In this document: piece by piece, positions 23,301-34,755 of the stretch
Layout of the letters: every line of letters starts with the position of its first letter
Position numbering within the stretch: position 1 is the stretch's first letter
Source of the DNA: Limonium bicolor
Taxonomy: Eukaryota > Streptophyta > Magnoliopsida > Caryophyllales > Plumbaginaceae
DNA: 64,000 nt
Assembly (NCBI GenBank): GCA_023374045.1
Contig: CM041777.1
Location: 485,561,594-485,625,593 of the forward strand
Direction: 5' to 3'
Program-made: the position numbers and the translations under genes
The notes under the pieces: generated by a model
The model's database searches: none
What the model was told of the DNA's origin: nothing
What the model saw: the letters and a program-made list of their open reading frames with translations, nothing else

Positions 23301-25250
23301 CCCTTCACGGATGCTCATGGGTGTTACTGAATCGTGCCATTACATCTGGCTTGTACTTGTGGTTATGTTCAGTACTTTCTCCGCCTTGCGGTCACACATA
23401 TTTGAACTATTCCATTTAGGGTTGTAATGTCTCCGTTATTGGGTAGATCATTTGTTTTTTCTTTATCTTGGTCAGGTCGTTATTCTCCTCAGTGAGGCAT
23501 GTTGTGGGAATCCTATCCCGTTTATCAAACATTGATATGATCATTTAAGGCATTCACCATATTGCTTACACTGGTATTCATTCCAGTTTAGGTATTTCCT
23601 CCTTGATTCCTGAGACATATCCAATGTCTATACTTAATACTCTGTGCTTCTCGCACTTATCCACGCTATATCCTTAGGTCCGTCACCTTACTGGTTTCTA
23701 GACTCCTTTAGCTTGGTAAATCTTTGTGTTCTTCGATCATTCGAGGTGTCCAACCGTCTTGGTTTTAACTTGTCTTATGGTCTGTAGTATGGAGTCGACT
23801 ACTTCCCGTGTTCCGTACTCTACTTGTATACATACATGGAGTATCTATGATACGTTGCCACTTACCCGACTAACTCAAACTGGTCTGTCAGGCCCGCAAG
23901 CTCCTTCGGAGTGCGGTCATTCCATGTCTCGTTTGTGTACACTTGTAGTGTCGGTTTCACGCCTAGGTGAAGTATTCTGTTGTCAAACTCCTCTTATATC
24001 GTCCTATGATAATTACCGTGGTTCCCGGGGTTGCTTTAAAAATTTCGGGGGTTTTTGGAAAATTCTATGTTTGAATAAAAATTTGAGTCTTGAAAATAAA
24101 ATCTTCATGGCATTCCTTTGCCGGTTGCTCCTTACCAGATCTAGCTTCTAACGACGGTATGCTCTTCAATACAGTGGTCAGGCCGTTAGGCCTTTCCAAG
24201 GTTTGATTTCAAAATTCTTAAGGTTGAGTTGCTATATTGGCCTCTTCGCTATCTTCGTACTTTGCTAGTACTTCTGCTTATTAATGTTCCTCTTATTAGT
24301 CCTGTTGTACTGCACTTGCCGTGGCAAGTGCGCGGTACAGGCGGTTTTTAGGTTAACTCATACCGGTCACGGTATAGTTTACATTGTATTGATAGCCTTG
24401 TCGGCTTTTCCTTGATCCTTTAGCTGGGTAACTACTCTTAGAGCTATTCTCATTCATATTGACACGGCTGTCATTCATTTAGGTGCTTCTCCACTCTGGA
24501 TTCTTAAATTACTTAGTTCTATGTTCTACCTCGTTGCTCGTTCCCACGTCTGTGGTTACCGAGGGTTGAGTCATTTAGGCACTATTCTGTAGTCCTATTG
24601 GGTTATGTCAAGTAGTATGCTGTAGCTGCCTAAGCTACGCCGCTAGGTATTGCAACTCTTCGGGTGTGGCAGGGTGGGGTGATCTATCCCTTGACTAGAT
24701 TTTAGCGGTTGATATATCGTTGGTGGTATTAATTAACTATGGTGGCCCGTAGGCTTGTGTCCCGGTTCTCATTATTACTCAAGAATCTACCTTGTTGCAC
24801 GGTTGGTGCTTTTCTTCTTGCTGCTGCTCGGCCAGCCGGGTTCTCGCGACTGCAAGCATGTCGCCCTAAGCTGCCACAGATTACGGTCTCCTTTGAATAG
24901 GATGTCTCGATCCTTCGCCACTAAGTGAGATTATAGTCATTCCAGCGGGATTCATCTCCGGGATTTCCGGTTCTTCGGAATCTACCACATGATAGGTTCA
25001 GGTTCATATGGAGCTATATTTAACGGCTGCCAGATCGGGTTTCCCCGTCTCTCTGGCGTTCTTTCCCGAGCTTTTAATACGGGGGTTGTGGAGGGCGGGT
25101 TTGGTATTGTAGGTATCCAGATCATACTGGAAGTTCCTATCTAGCGCATCTCTCACGCTACCACTCAACCCATAGCCCTAAGTCTCTAATTCCTAACTCG
25201 GTATTTCGTAAGCTCGGTATTTCCAGTCATCAGAGCGAAGTATCGCCATT
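20394..25250 (-). mobile_element. Element C: decayed internal region of a Tekay-like element
   Basis: The minus-strand remnant of a Ty3/gypsy internal region has no intact frame. Landmarks aligned by eye are: the stretch at 20,960-21,110, like 57,430-57,590 of F; the 3' untranslated block at 21,655-21,700, like 37,345-37,385 of D; an integrase-core segment at 21,998-22,040, like 38,045-38,090 of D; the protease to reverse transcriptase junction at 23,785-24,000, like A and F; and a leader at 25,140-25,245 like that of A. Its primer site is lost. The first ~560 bases after element B (20,394-20,950) have no recognised counterpart in D. Confidence 0.7.
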
Positions 25251-25340
25251 ACCTCTTAAACGCCATTACCTCTTAAACGGTCACAATTACCAATAAACTC
25301 GCAGGGGAACTCTAAATACAACAGAGGGTGATACAACGCC

Positions 25341-25362
25341 GTTAGCCACCCATATGGCTAAC
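25341..25362 (-). ncRNA. Conserved U5 stem-loop, element C
   Basis: On the minus strand GTTAGCCA and TGGCTAAC pair perfectly around the loop TATGGG. Confidence 0.6.
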
Positions 25363-25584
25363 CAGGCTTATTTCCACATACAGTAACGGTCTGATGAACT
25401 GGAACAACCGAATACACAATACAAATACCATACTCAACTCACTTCTTTACTATACCGAGTCTACAATATATGGATGCCGACAACATATTCGGTCTTACAC
25501 CTCTTTCAATACATAAGTAATTAAATCTAACTACCCATGCAACCCACCGACCAGTCCTACTCTCGAACGGTAACATCTTCGGTG

Positions 25585-25636
25585 TACCTGAAAAATAAAA
25601 ACGTTGCCCTAGGGGCTCAGCTTAACGCTGCATATG
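25585..25636 (-). promoter_or_regulatory. Conserved LTR hairpin pair and splice-like CAG/GT, element C
   Basis: In minus orientation CAGCGTTAAGCTG, GCCCCTAGGGC, a T-rich run and TTTTTCAG/GTAC follow each other, as in the other LTRs. Confidence 0.5.
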
Positions 25637-25880
25637 AAATTCGCATACCCCGAGCGCTAACCGGGGTACGCCGACTACTTTTGTCGGATATACATGGAGT
25701 TCATTTTAGTCAAACATCATGCATCATAGCAATACAGTATAATATGTGTATTACTCAAGGAATCTACATCCAATCACGGAACACAATTCCTAACTAACAT
25801 AACAAGGTTGTTAGTTGTATCAGTTTACTCTTAGGCCTTGAGGGTTATACCTCACTATGCCTTGTTTACTTATTCAATAT

Positions 25881-26042
25881 CTCACCCGCTCTCTCGGGTT
25901 ACCATTCATATACACACCCATTCTCTTGGGCTACTCGTACTATACTCACCCATTCTCACGGGTTACTTATACTCGTTATCTCACCCACACATTGGGTTAT
26001 TTGTACACATTATCTCACCCACACTCTTGGGTTATTTATACT
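25881..26042. repeat. 33 bp tandem repeat with small CCC...GGG hairpins, LTR C
   Basis: Five units start near 25,881, 25,914, 25,946, 25,980 and 26,014. Each has CTCACCC or CACACCC, a short variable middle and GGGTTA or GGGCTA. The flanks of each CCC and GGG are more variable than the CCC and GGG themselves. Local reading frames through the repeat are incidental. Confidence 0.75.
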
Positions 26043-27295
26043 CAAGCCGTTGTAGGTTCTCGAGACACTACAGGTCTCCTACGTCACGCTTGTTACTCTT
26101 AATACATACTTAGGCCAAAACTTATGGCTCTCAAGCATAGTCTTACTTCCCCGGTTTCGAGCCTACTCTGGGTCTAGCATGGTGGGAAGGTTCAACTAGT
26201 TCACGGAACTCTCTCTTAGTTCCTAACTCTTTTACATAGGTCCGACTACTCTCGGACTACTCTCGGACTACTCTCATTCCCATACACTCCGCTCTCAGAG
26301 CTATAATAATATTATGTGTTTTAGTCTAGAAGCATCACTCTCGATGTTTCTAATGACTTTGGGAACAATACACAAGTTCGGTTAATCTTAGGGTTTAAGA
26401 GTTACCCATACGTTTCATTTACTCATACTTTCGGTTATTTTCTTATACCGGGTAAAATCCTCATATAGGAGGTCGACCATGGCACAAGGGAGCTACTAAT
26501 CCCTTAGGTCTCTTTTACCTTCTTACTAGTTCACATCTCCGAACTATCTTTAGTCTTCTTGCAGTAAGTTCACTTATCTTTCCACTCTCATTTGTTTTAG
26601 ATTGTTTCAATATGGTTTTCTAACCGTTATCGGGTATTTACTCAACCCGTACTTCTCCTCACATTCTAGGGAGTTCATATGTTTGCGTTATCGTTATACT
26701 TTAACGGATAGTTTGTGTGTTTGCACGTTTTCATTCATAAGCATCGGCCCGATCTATGGGTCACTAGCCAAACGTTACTCACAATGAGTCGGTCTTTACT
26801 CTATGTTAGACCACACCGGCATACAAGTGTGTTAGCTCATTCAACATACAACAAGAGATACATAATCAAACAAGGGATTATTTTCATGCTTTAGTCTTGA
26901 TTAAGCCGGCACACAAACACACAAATCAACGTAACTCGGTTAGCACGCGGAGTATGAGAAAATCATACCTTTCACCGGGGTTTTACTTTTACCGTGTCAT
27001 CTCACCATGCTTGGGTCACGCACGATTCTCTGGTTATGTTTCAAACATTAATATTAATACTAGGCTCATACGGTACATAATAAAATGCTACTCCCGTACT
27101 TCCCCGTTATCCCGTTATCTCGGTTTTACTCTTGTTAATTTGAGTTCCCACTTCTCAATCACTTCTAACACTTTCTTACACTTCCTAGGGCCTTTACATG
27201 TCACCAAACAAGGCTTTAACATCTTATAGCATCATTAACATTCAAACCCCCATCATTAGAAACCTTTAAAACACTCTCTGTAGGATTCTGGGGGT

Positions 27296-27623
27296 GGTCC
27301 GGGACTTGGTCCCTACCTTAAGTCCCGGACCAATGCTGGTCTTAACTCTCGGCCATATTTTTGAAGTGGTCCGGGACCTTATACATATCTTAAGTCCCGG
27401 ACCAAACCTGCACTCGAACTCTCGGCATGAATTTCAATATGGTCCGGGACCTTGTCCATATCTCTAGTCCCGGACCAAGTACAGACTTCTATCCTCGGCC
27501 ATTATTTAAGGGGTGGTCCGGGACATGGGCAGGGACGTAAGTCCCGGACCTATAAAACTGGAAAACTCTCGGGGGTATTTTAGGGGGTGGTCCGGAACAT
27601 GGTCCTAGACCTAGTCCCGGACC
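27296..27623. repeat. Array of five inverted repeats (GGTCCGGGAC...GTCCCGGACC) in LTR C
   Basis: Units lie at 27,296-27,331, 27,368-27,403, 27,441-27,476, 27,515-27,550 and 27,589-27,623. Spacing is 72, 73, 74 and 74 bp. Arms of 10-12 bp enclose a variable 12-16 base centre, and four units are exactly 36 bp. Three of the four spacers contain CTCTCGG and the fourth CCTCGG, so the repeat unit as a whole is about 73 bp. The fifth unit is slightly degenerate (GGTCCGGAAC). Confidence 0.88.
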
Positions 27624-29682
27624 CTGCTGCAGTTTTGAGAGATTTGGCATTTTCCAAATCTGTTACAACCTCATTCTTTCACCATTGATTTTCCAATCTT
27701 TCCCATTTATAATCTACATGTTTTAGCACTCAATTACCCTTCTAAACCACCTTAATCCAACCACCAAGTCCTCTCACTTACTCTTGGTTATTTCACTCAA
27801 AATCACACCCAAAACTTACAAATTTCCATTCTCTTTTCAACACTTTGCACACTAAGCATTTCTAGCTCTTCCTATGTGACAGATTTGAGCTCCCTCCTTA
27901 TCATTCAAATAATGTCATTTCCAGTACTTCAAGTTTGCATTATTTCCATTTCCAGATCTATCCCTATGCCACTCTCTTCCTCATCAAATCTCTAAGTGTT
28001 TAACCTCTCCATTTCCCCTCAAATGTACCTAGTTACTCCTAGGTGTTTTTCTCACAATTACCATTGTTTCTAGGCAAATTTTGGCAGCACTTACTTTCTT
28101 TCCTAAGCATTTTCACCACACTAAAACAGCTCATAAACACTTCTTCTCCCCTGTTTGGTTTAGACATCAAAAACCACATCACATTCCCATTTATTCACAC
28201 ATAAAAACTAGCTTAATTCCCAAGCTTATTTCTCACACTTAAACAACATTAAACATCCTCATTACTCATTCTAATGGTAGTATCTTAACTACACTAAAAC
28301 AAGATCCTTAATTCTACATTAAAATTCTGTTTTGCAAGCCAAACAAAACTAACTCAAGGTGAGTTCATTACCTTGCAAATTTTTGGTTTCTTTCTCTTCT
28401 TCCTCTTTCTCTTGTTCCTTCTTCTCTTCTTGTTTCCACACCAAACAGAGGGGCATAGATTGCTAACTACAATCATATCCCCACATCACACAAAACAAGT
28501 CAATTTAGTTCAACTCTCCTCACAAAACTAACATCTTAAGAGTTAGTTTTCAAAGCTTAGCTTAGGTATTACCTTAGAATGTCCAAAAGGATAGCTTGGC
28601 CATCAATTGATGAAGTTTCCAACACTCCACAAAGGCATGGAGAAACCGGCTGAAATGGAGAAAATTCCCAACGTTGGGAAATTTTTGATTTTGCAAGGAA
28701 AAGCTACAAAGGATGAAACTCTTGCTTTTATTTTTACCTTAGAGCAAAAAGGAGATGATGGAGAGTCAAAAGCACCCATTCAAGCTTCAAAAGGTCAAAC
28801 TGCCATGGAGGTGAAGATGGAGGTTCCAAGCTTTTGATGGGTGGAAAACGTAGCCCTTGCCGATACAAATCTAACGGTGGTGTTTTTGTGTGATTTGGTG
28901 AAGAAATGAGAAAGATAGAGGAGGAAGAAGATGGAGCTGCTTGCTCACTTGTGAAATCGCCATTCACAGAGGATGAAGAAGAAGGAGCTCGGTTTGGAGG
29001 GGGAAAAGAAATCGTGAATGAAAAGAAAAGAGGGGAGAGAGTAGTATAAAATCCCTTTTTATTATTCCCCTTTTACTTTATTACTTTGTCCTTTTGTGAC
29101 TTAATAAAAGCTAGCTAATTACTTAAGTATAGGTGTGCGTGTAGTTATAAAACCGGTCCCACATTATTAGTGAGCTGGAGCGTTTTTCATTTTTTTTACA
29201 GAAAACGCTCGTTGTTTTACCCGGTTTGGCACTATTCACTAACCGGGCCCGTTTTTTGGATTTTTCTCGTTTCTTTATTTTTAATGGTTATTAAACTCCC
29301 ATTAATACTTAATTATAGTTATTTAATCAACTATAATTTTTACGGGTCCGTTTGACCACTTAAAGCCACGTTTTCGGGTTTTCTCCAAAAACGTGCTTTA
29401 AAACTCCGTTAGCGTTTTAATCCATTATTTGGATTCGTTTTCTTCGGGAATCACTCCCGGATACTAATTAGGCCTAACTAAGCCTTAGGAATCCATCTCG
29501 GACCCTAACGAGATCATATATCTCTTATACTTATTTAATCGCGTTTTAGCGTTTTTCGCGTTTTACGCATTTTCTCTTTTCTTTTGGTTTTATTTCCCTT
29601 ACCAAAACTCTTTAGGCACCATTAGGCCTTTAACAATCCTATTAGAGTAATTTAATCACGATTTTTAGATCCGGGGTATTAA

Positions 29683-31738
29683 AGCCATCGTCGAATGTGG
29701 ACAATGGATTCCCTTGAGTGACTCTTGATATAGTCCCTCGTAGTGATCACGATGCGCAACCAGAAAGTCGAAACAGTCTGGATTCCTCTCTTTATAAGTT
29801 AGCCCTTTAGTCAGTGATACAATATTTAATCCTTGAGTTAAGACTATAACAGTAAACCATCAGTTAGGTTCTCATAATACCTAAAGGTCATCTAGTCTTT
29901 TTCCAGTTTAGATGTATAAACTTCCAGTCATAAGACGTTCGCGTAATAGAAAAAACAATGGTGTTGAGCAATACAGTATACAAGATAATATACATAAATC
30001 ACAGACATCGCTCTTAACAATTAAACACACAACGTCTGGACCTCAGGAAAATCCTTAGGACCTTCAGACCACACAATTAACATACCGTACACCGACAAAA
30101 CACCAGCATAAAGATTCACGCTCGTCCGGTACTCCTCGTAGCTCGTCCTATAGCGTACGTCCTCTATTGCACTCAACTCTGGAATACAAACTACATATCA
30201 GCTCTCTGTAATACGGACTAATTCGGTACCTCGACTAGCCACTAATCCCCCTAGTAGTTACCCCGTGATTGTTCCACGTTTATCATTTGGATTTTAAACA
30301 GTTTGGGATTAGCTAAATTGCCCTCTAACTATATTGTAATTAACATGTCGTATCCATTTACTACTTAGGATCCAATCCAAGTAACCCATCTCATTTATTC
30401 ATAGGTTTGTTATTTGTATATAATACACACTTCCATATAGTTTGTTACTATATGTTAGTTATATCATTGTCTTATAAATCTTTATTCCTCCTTTCAAGTT
30501 ATGACTTGGCCGATTGTGTTGACTTGGTTAGTTTATCCAAGTACATAAATTTATATAATTCATATTATAACTCTTGTATTATATAATTCACTCACCATTT
30601 AATAGTTTATACATTAACATAAGAACTTATATATAATGTGTTATAATTCATCTTCCCATCTCATAACATCTCTTATGTAATATTATATGGTTTCCAACCA
30701 TATCATATAACCCATTCACTTCATATGTCCTTATATAAATACATATATATGTATGTAAGAATTATAAAACTCATTTATTAAATGATATATCTTATCATTT
30801 TACGTAAGGTAATTAACCTCATTTAGTTGTGTTATTCAACACAGACCCATACTTGGATTATAATCCTAAGGGTATGCAACATTGTATAATACATTACTAA
30901 ACTTCCAAAGTCTATTTAAACTCCACATTTTCTTATTACCTTATTATTTCATCACTTGTACTAGTTTCATTAATAACATTAATATTTCATAATTGCTGTA
31001 ACATTTATAAGAATATAGACCATAGTCTAAAATTTAATCCTAATCTTCATATTGTACTTATAATACATAAGTTTTATTAATTGCTAATATCCTTAATGGC
31101 GTTACATTATTTAGCCAAATAACTTCCAACCTTATAATTCGAATTCAATCATACTATATCTTATAAGTTAATTTCTCTCTTATTTAATCCTCTAACTACT
31201 TATACACATACGTATTCATACATCATGCATACACATCTCATAAAGTCTACTATTAACCCATTATATATACATATATAACACTCTAACTTCTCACACGGTT
31301 AATACTACTTAATAACTTTACAAACTAATACAAATTTTATAGAACACATTCCTTAATCATTCTAACCCATCAATTTATTAATACTATTTAACCCATCTAG
31401 ACTTGACCCACTTCATTATTAGTATTTCCATTCACCTCTCTCTTGAGTTTAAACCCATTACAAAAATTTAATCAGTTGACTAAAAACCCAATTTACTAAC
31501 TTTAACTCAACTAAAACCCTTTTTATTTCCTAAGCTCAAAATTTGATTTTAATTTACATTCTAAAAGCCATTACCAATTAGGCTAGTTTTACTACTCAAT
31601 TCATTTTCTTCTTTTAATCTTCAAACCCATTGTATCAAACAACCCCCTTTACATCTATACCCAACCATATTTCTACCGTAATTTTTACTTATATAAATAA
31701 TCACTTAGATTCTAGTATATTCAATTTATTTAAGCTGC
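29683..31738. other. AT-rich stretch without recognisable genes
   Basis: The first 600 bases resemble the more balanced U5 side of a chromovirus LTR, and the AT-rich part (30,300-31,700) resembles the middle of LTR B read on the minus strand. I cannot place ends or a primer site. An old LTR fragment is likely. No coding region is supported. Confidence 0.4.
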
Positions 31739-32773
31739 GTCACCCACCGTAAATTTGAGTTATCTAAGTACAGTGATGCAAGACAACTAGAATAATCATT
31801 ATTTCCGATATCATAAATATGTAAATAAAATGTATTACTAATATCTCCTCCTTAGCTCACGAGTAAACACTCGTTTCACCATTTTTCAAATGTACTACGA
31901 CATTGAATTAAATAATGATTGAATAAAATAAAGATTCTCTTACTTATAGTAAAACCAAACATCCAAAATAGTGACATACATATGACCATTTTGAAAACCA
32001 TTCACATTTCCATTCATCCAGACAATTGAGTTTGTCAATTCGTTGAGCAGTTTGGCCACATAAGGTAAAACAAGCAAAGCAATTAGCCATGTACCCACAT
32101 ATGTAGCATCAGTACTTATCAAATATACCCATGCCCCTCAATACTGAATAAATTGGTCACATCTTTAACATGGCCTATACCACCAAGTATCATTTAAATC
32201 TCTGTTATATAGATGTGAGAAATAGCAACACAGGTACCATAGAGAGAAAGGGAGAACGAGGGAATAAGGATATCCAGATGGAAGGACCCGGTTTGCACAC
32301 ATTCATTTTGTTAGTTTTATTATCATTATTACTTTTCTGTTGACATTTCAGACTTGTAAAGTTAATTTATACATCGATTTTGTATAGATAGCCAGCTAAT
32401 TAAGCTGTTGTACTATGAATAACATGTATAGCTAATATAAAATGATTACCATGTTAATGCCGATGCTGCTATGAGAACCGGTGACCAATCTAGGTTGCAT
32501 TATATTCGTTGCACTATTTCTTGGCTGAAGGAGGAGAAACCAACTTGTCTTTGGCTTTAACGAACAACCTCAAGAGATCAGATACTACTTTTCCCACTTG
32601 CTACTCCTTTTTGTTTGTATCCAAGTTACGGCAGAAAAGATTAAGCTCCCATCATAATCATTTTTTAAATTATGAGACAGCAGGAATATTGTTCATATGC
32701 TTATCATTTGCTCACAGTGCGACGGAAAAATAAACTTCTCCAGTTACAATTGACAGAGGAAGCATACATACCA
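31739..32773. other. Low-copy stretch interrupted by element D (left part)
   Basis: This stretch is not repeated elsewhere in the window. A 60-codon minus-strand frame (31,940-32,122) and a 74-codon plus-strand frame (32,509-32,733) have no recognised domain. Element D inserted right after it, and the sequence resumes at 54,911. It could hold remnants of a host gene or an intergenic region, and I cannot tell which. Confidence 0.35.
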
Positions 32774-32778
32774 ACTGG
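32774..32778. repeat. Target-site duplication of element D, left (ACTGG)
   Basis: ACTGG directly precedes the LTR start TGTAACACCCC and is repeated at 54,906-54,910. Five bases is the usual length for Ty3/gypsy integration. Confidence 0.92.
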
Positions 32779-33110
32779 TGTAACACCCCGTCCTAAGCCA
32801 ATCGTGGTTATCGTAAACTTAACAACTGAAACATAAACATCACAGCGGAAATAAACCAACACCAGGACCTTGCCACGGTCTGAACAACAAGAAATACCAT
32901 TTCTTAAACTTTTACAACCGGTAATCCAAAAGATCATATAACTATCCAAAAACATTACACCAACCGAGTACTTACTATCTATGTTAATAACATAACTACC
33001 ATCAGTTTAATATCAACAGACGGGAGCATAGGCGCAACCCGTAATCAAACTAAGAGTCCCACTTAAAAGCTACCCGCTCCTACTCTCATGGTGTGACTTC
33101 ATGGGCTGCT

Positions 33111-33162
33111 TACCTGCAAGTGTAAAAACAACCCCAAAAGGGGGTCAGCACGAATGCTGGTA
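33111..33162 (-). promoter_or_regulatory. Conserved LTR hairpin pair and splice-like CAG/GT, 3' LTR D
   Basis: In minus orientation TACCAGCATTCGTGCTGA and CCCCTTTTGGGG are followed by ACACTTGCAG/GTAAGC. GTAAG after CAG is a near-consensus donor. Confidence 0.5.
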
Positions 33163-34357
33163 CGACCCTCTTATGGCCCCCAAGCTAACAGGGCTACGAC
33201 GACTAATTGTCGATAACATGGAAGTTGATTAGAATCACAATCATAATATGAAATGAAATAAAACAACAATCCACAAATGAACATACATAGTCCAAGCACA
33301 AATGAACGACTCAAGCGTTCCCTTAACAAGTGGGTTAGTAGTAACCTCCTCCCCAGATCTGATTCCACTTATCCTCAGTTCCCCTTAACATACCTCAGTC
33401 TTATCCTTATCTTAATCTCAGTATACAAACAGTTCATAGTTAGAATGGATGTATTTTACCTCAATGTTTATTTGTGTCGGGTCAAAAGCAACCCTAGCCA
33501 ATGAGCTATTAACTCCATTGGTTGAATAAACAACTTATCTTAGTCTTAGGATTTAGGTGATCCTACCGCACCATCTTAATGCCACCTACCTTGGACGGGA
33601 AGTCCAGTGTAGCCGAGCCGCAACCGACCCTAGGCAACAAGTCCGAAGACAAGTCCTTAAGCGGAGGACGGATCTGATTAAGATACCGACCCCCCTTTCA
33701 TTAGTATGCAAGACCGGAGTCAGTCCTGGGTTCCTCACTCCCCGCTTAAGTTCCAGTTAGTGAAAATCTTAAAACCATGTGTTAGTTAAACCTTAACGGG
33801 TATTAACCAACAGATACCAATTTACAACTCCTCTTCTTACCTCAATAAGTACTAAACTTAGTTAGTAGCAAACTTCAAGTCTCGTGGGTTAGTGTAAAGA
33901 AGACACAATCACAACGAGAACAAGTATAACCGGTTACATGCTTTATCTTGTCTTAGTCATAGCAAATAAACAGATAGCACACAAGCCGAGGGACACCTCG
34001 TTAGCAAGCAGGTCACAAGAAAGACTGTACGTTCACCGTCGATTGTCCCGGTTGTTTAATTCTCCTCGGGTTCCAAACCTCCCAATCCTAAAACATTCAT
34101 CCAACTTAGTTTATTAATTACTTATACATTACTTAACTTCTTAACTTACTTAACCCTTATTGATCCCCTCTTAACACCTCTTAAGTCCTTACCACTTAAC
34201 CTTATAAACTTAATTTTAAACATTAAGGTTTATACTTAACTTAACGTAATTCCTTAGGTCCCTAAGTTCCTAATCATCATTACCCTCTTAATGGCATACC
34301 CTAATACCAATGGACATTTTTTTGGAACTTTAATTTTTTTTATAAGCTTTTTGGCTC

Positions 34358-34755
34358 GACCGATCTTACCGACCGACCTTTCCCAAGGTCGGTCCATTCC
34401 AGAACATATTACCGTTTGAAATTTTTTTACCCCGACCGACCTTGCAAGTCTGGTCCCCAAGGTCGGTCCACTCCCGAGAGTTTTTCCCTTGAAAATTTAG
34501 GCCCGACCGACCTTGTCAAGGTCGGTCCCAAGTTTGGTCGATTCCAGAGACCAATTCTCGTACAAAATTTTAGGCATGACCGACCGTGCAAGTCCGGTCC
34601 CAAGGTCGGTCCATTCCAGAGACTCAATTCGTACACAAAATACAAGCCGACCGACCTTGCAAGTCCGGTCCCCAAGGTCGGTCCATTCCAGAAACTTTTC
34701 CAGTAGTGTAAACTGGGCTCGACCGACCTTGCAGGTCCGGTCCCCAAGGTCGGTC
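34358..34755. repeat. Array of six inverted repeats (GACCGACCTT...AAGGTCGGTC) in 3' LTR D
   Basis: Units start at 34,358, 34,434, 34,504, 34,578, 34,649 and 34,721, spaced 76, 70, 74, 71 and 72 bp. Most units are 34-36 bp with arms of about 10 bp and an inner GTCCGGTCC. The third unit has a rearranged centre. Several overlapping frames here translate to repeated Asp/Arg/Pro motifs and are by-products of the array. Confidence 0.88.

Larger units (their letters stand above)
25251..29682 (-). repeat. LTR of element C
   Basis: The minus-strand LTR starts at GGGGTATTA-like text near 29,682, and its U5 side starts at about 25,251. The terminal TGTAACACCC is missing, replaced by a short duplicated CATTACCTCTTAAACG. 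It holds the U5 stem-loop, the hairpin module, a 33 bp tandem repeat and a five-unit inverted-repeat array. A 76-codon frame at 28,607 has no recognisable domain. No gene is visible. Confidence 0.72.

Noticed and set aside
25838..26113. A 91-codon frame with repeated HPxSxG text
   Set aside because: It is a translation of the 33 bp tandem repeat.
27290..27640. CRISPR-like array of regularly spaced repeats
   Set aside because: The repeats are long inverted repeats with related spacers in a plant LTR, without cas genes. Spacers share sequence with each other.
28607..28837. A 76-codon frame as a host gene
   Set aside because: It lies in LTR C, has no recognisable domain and has no counterpart in the related LTRs.
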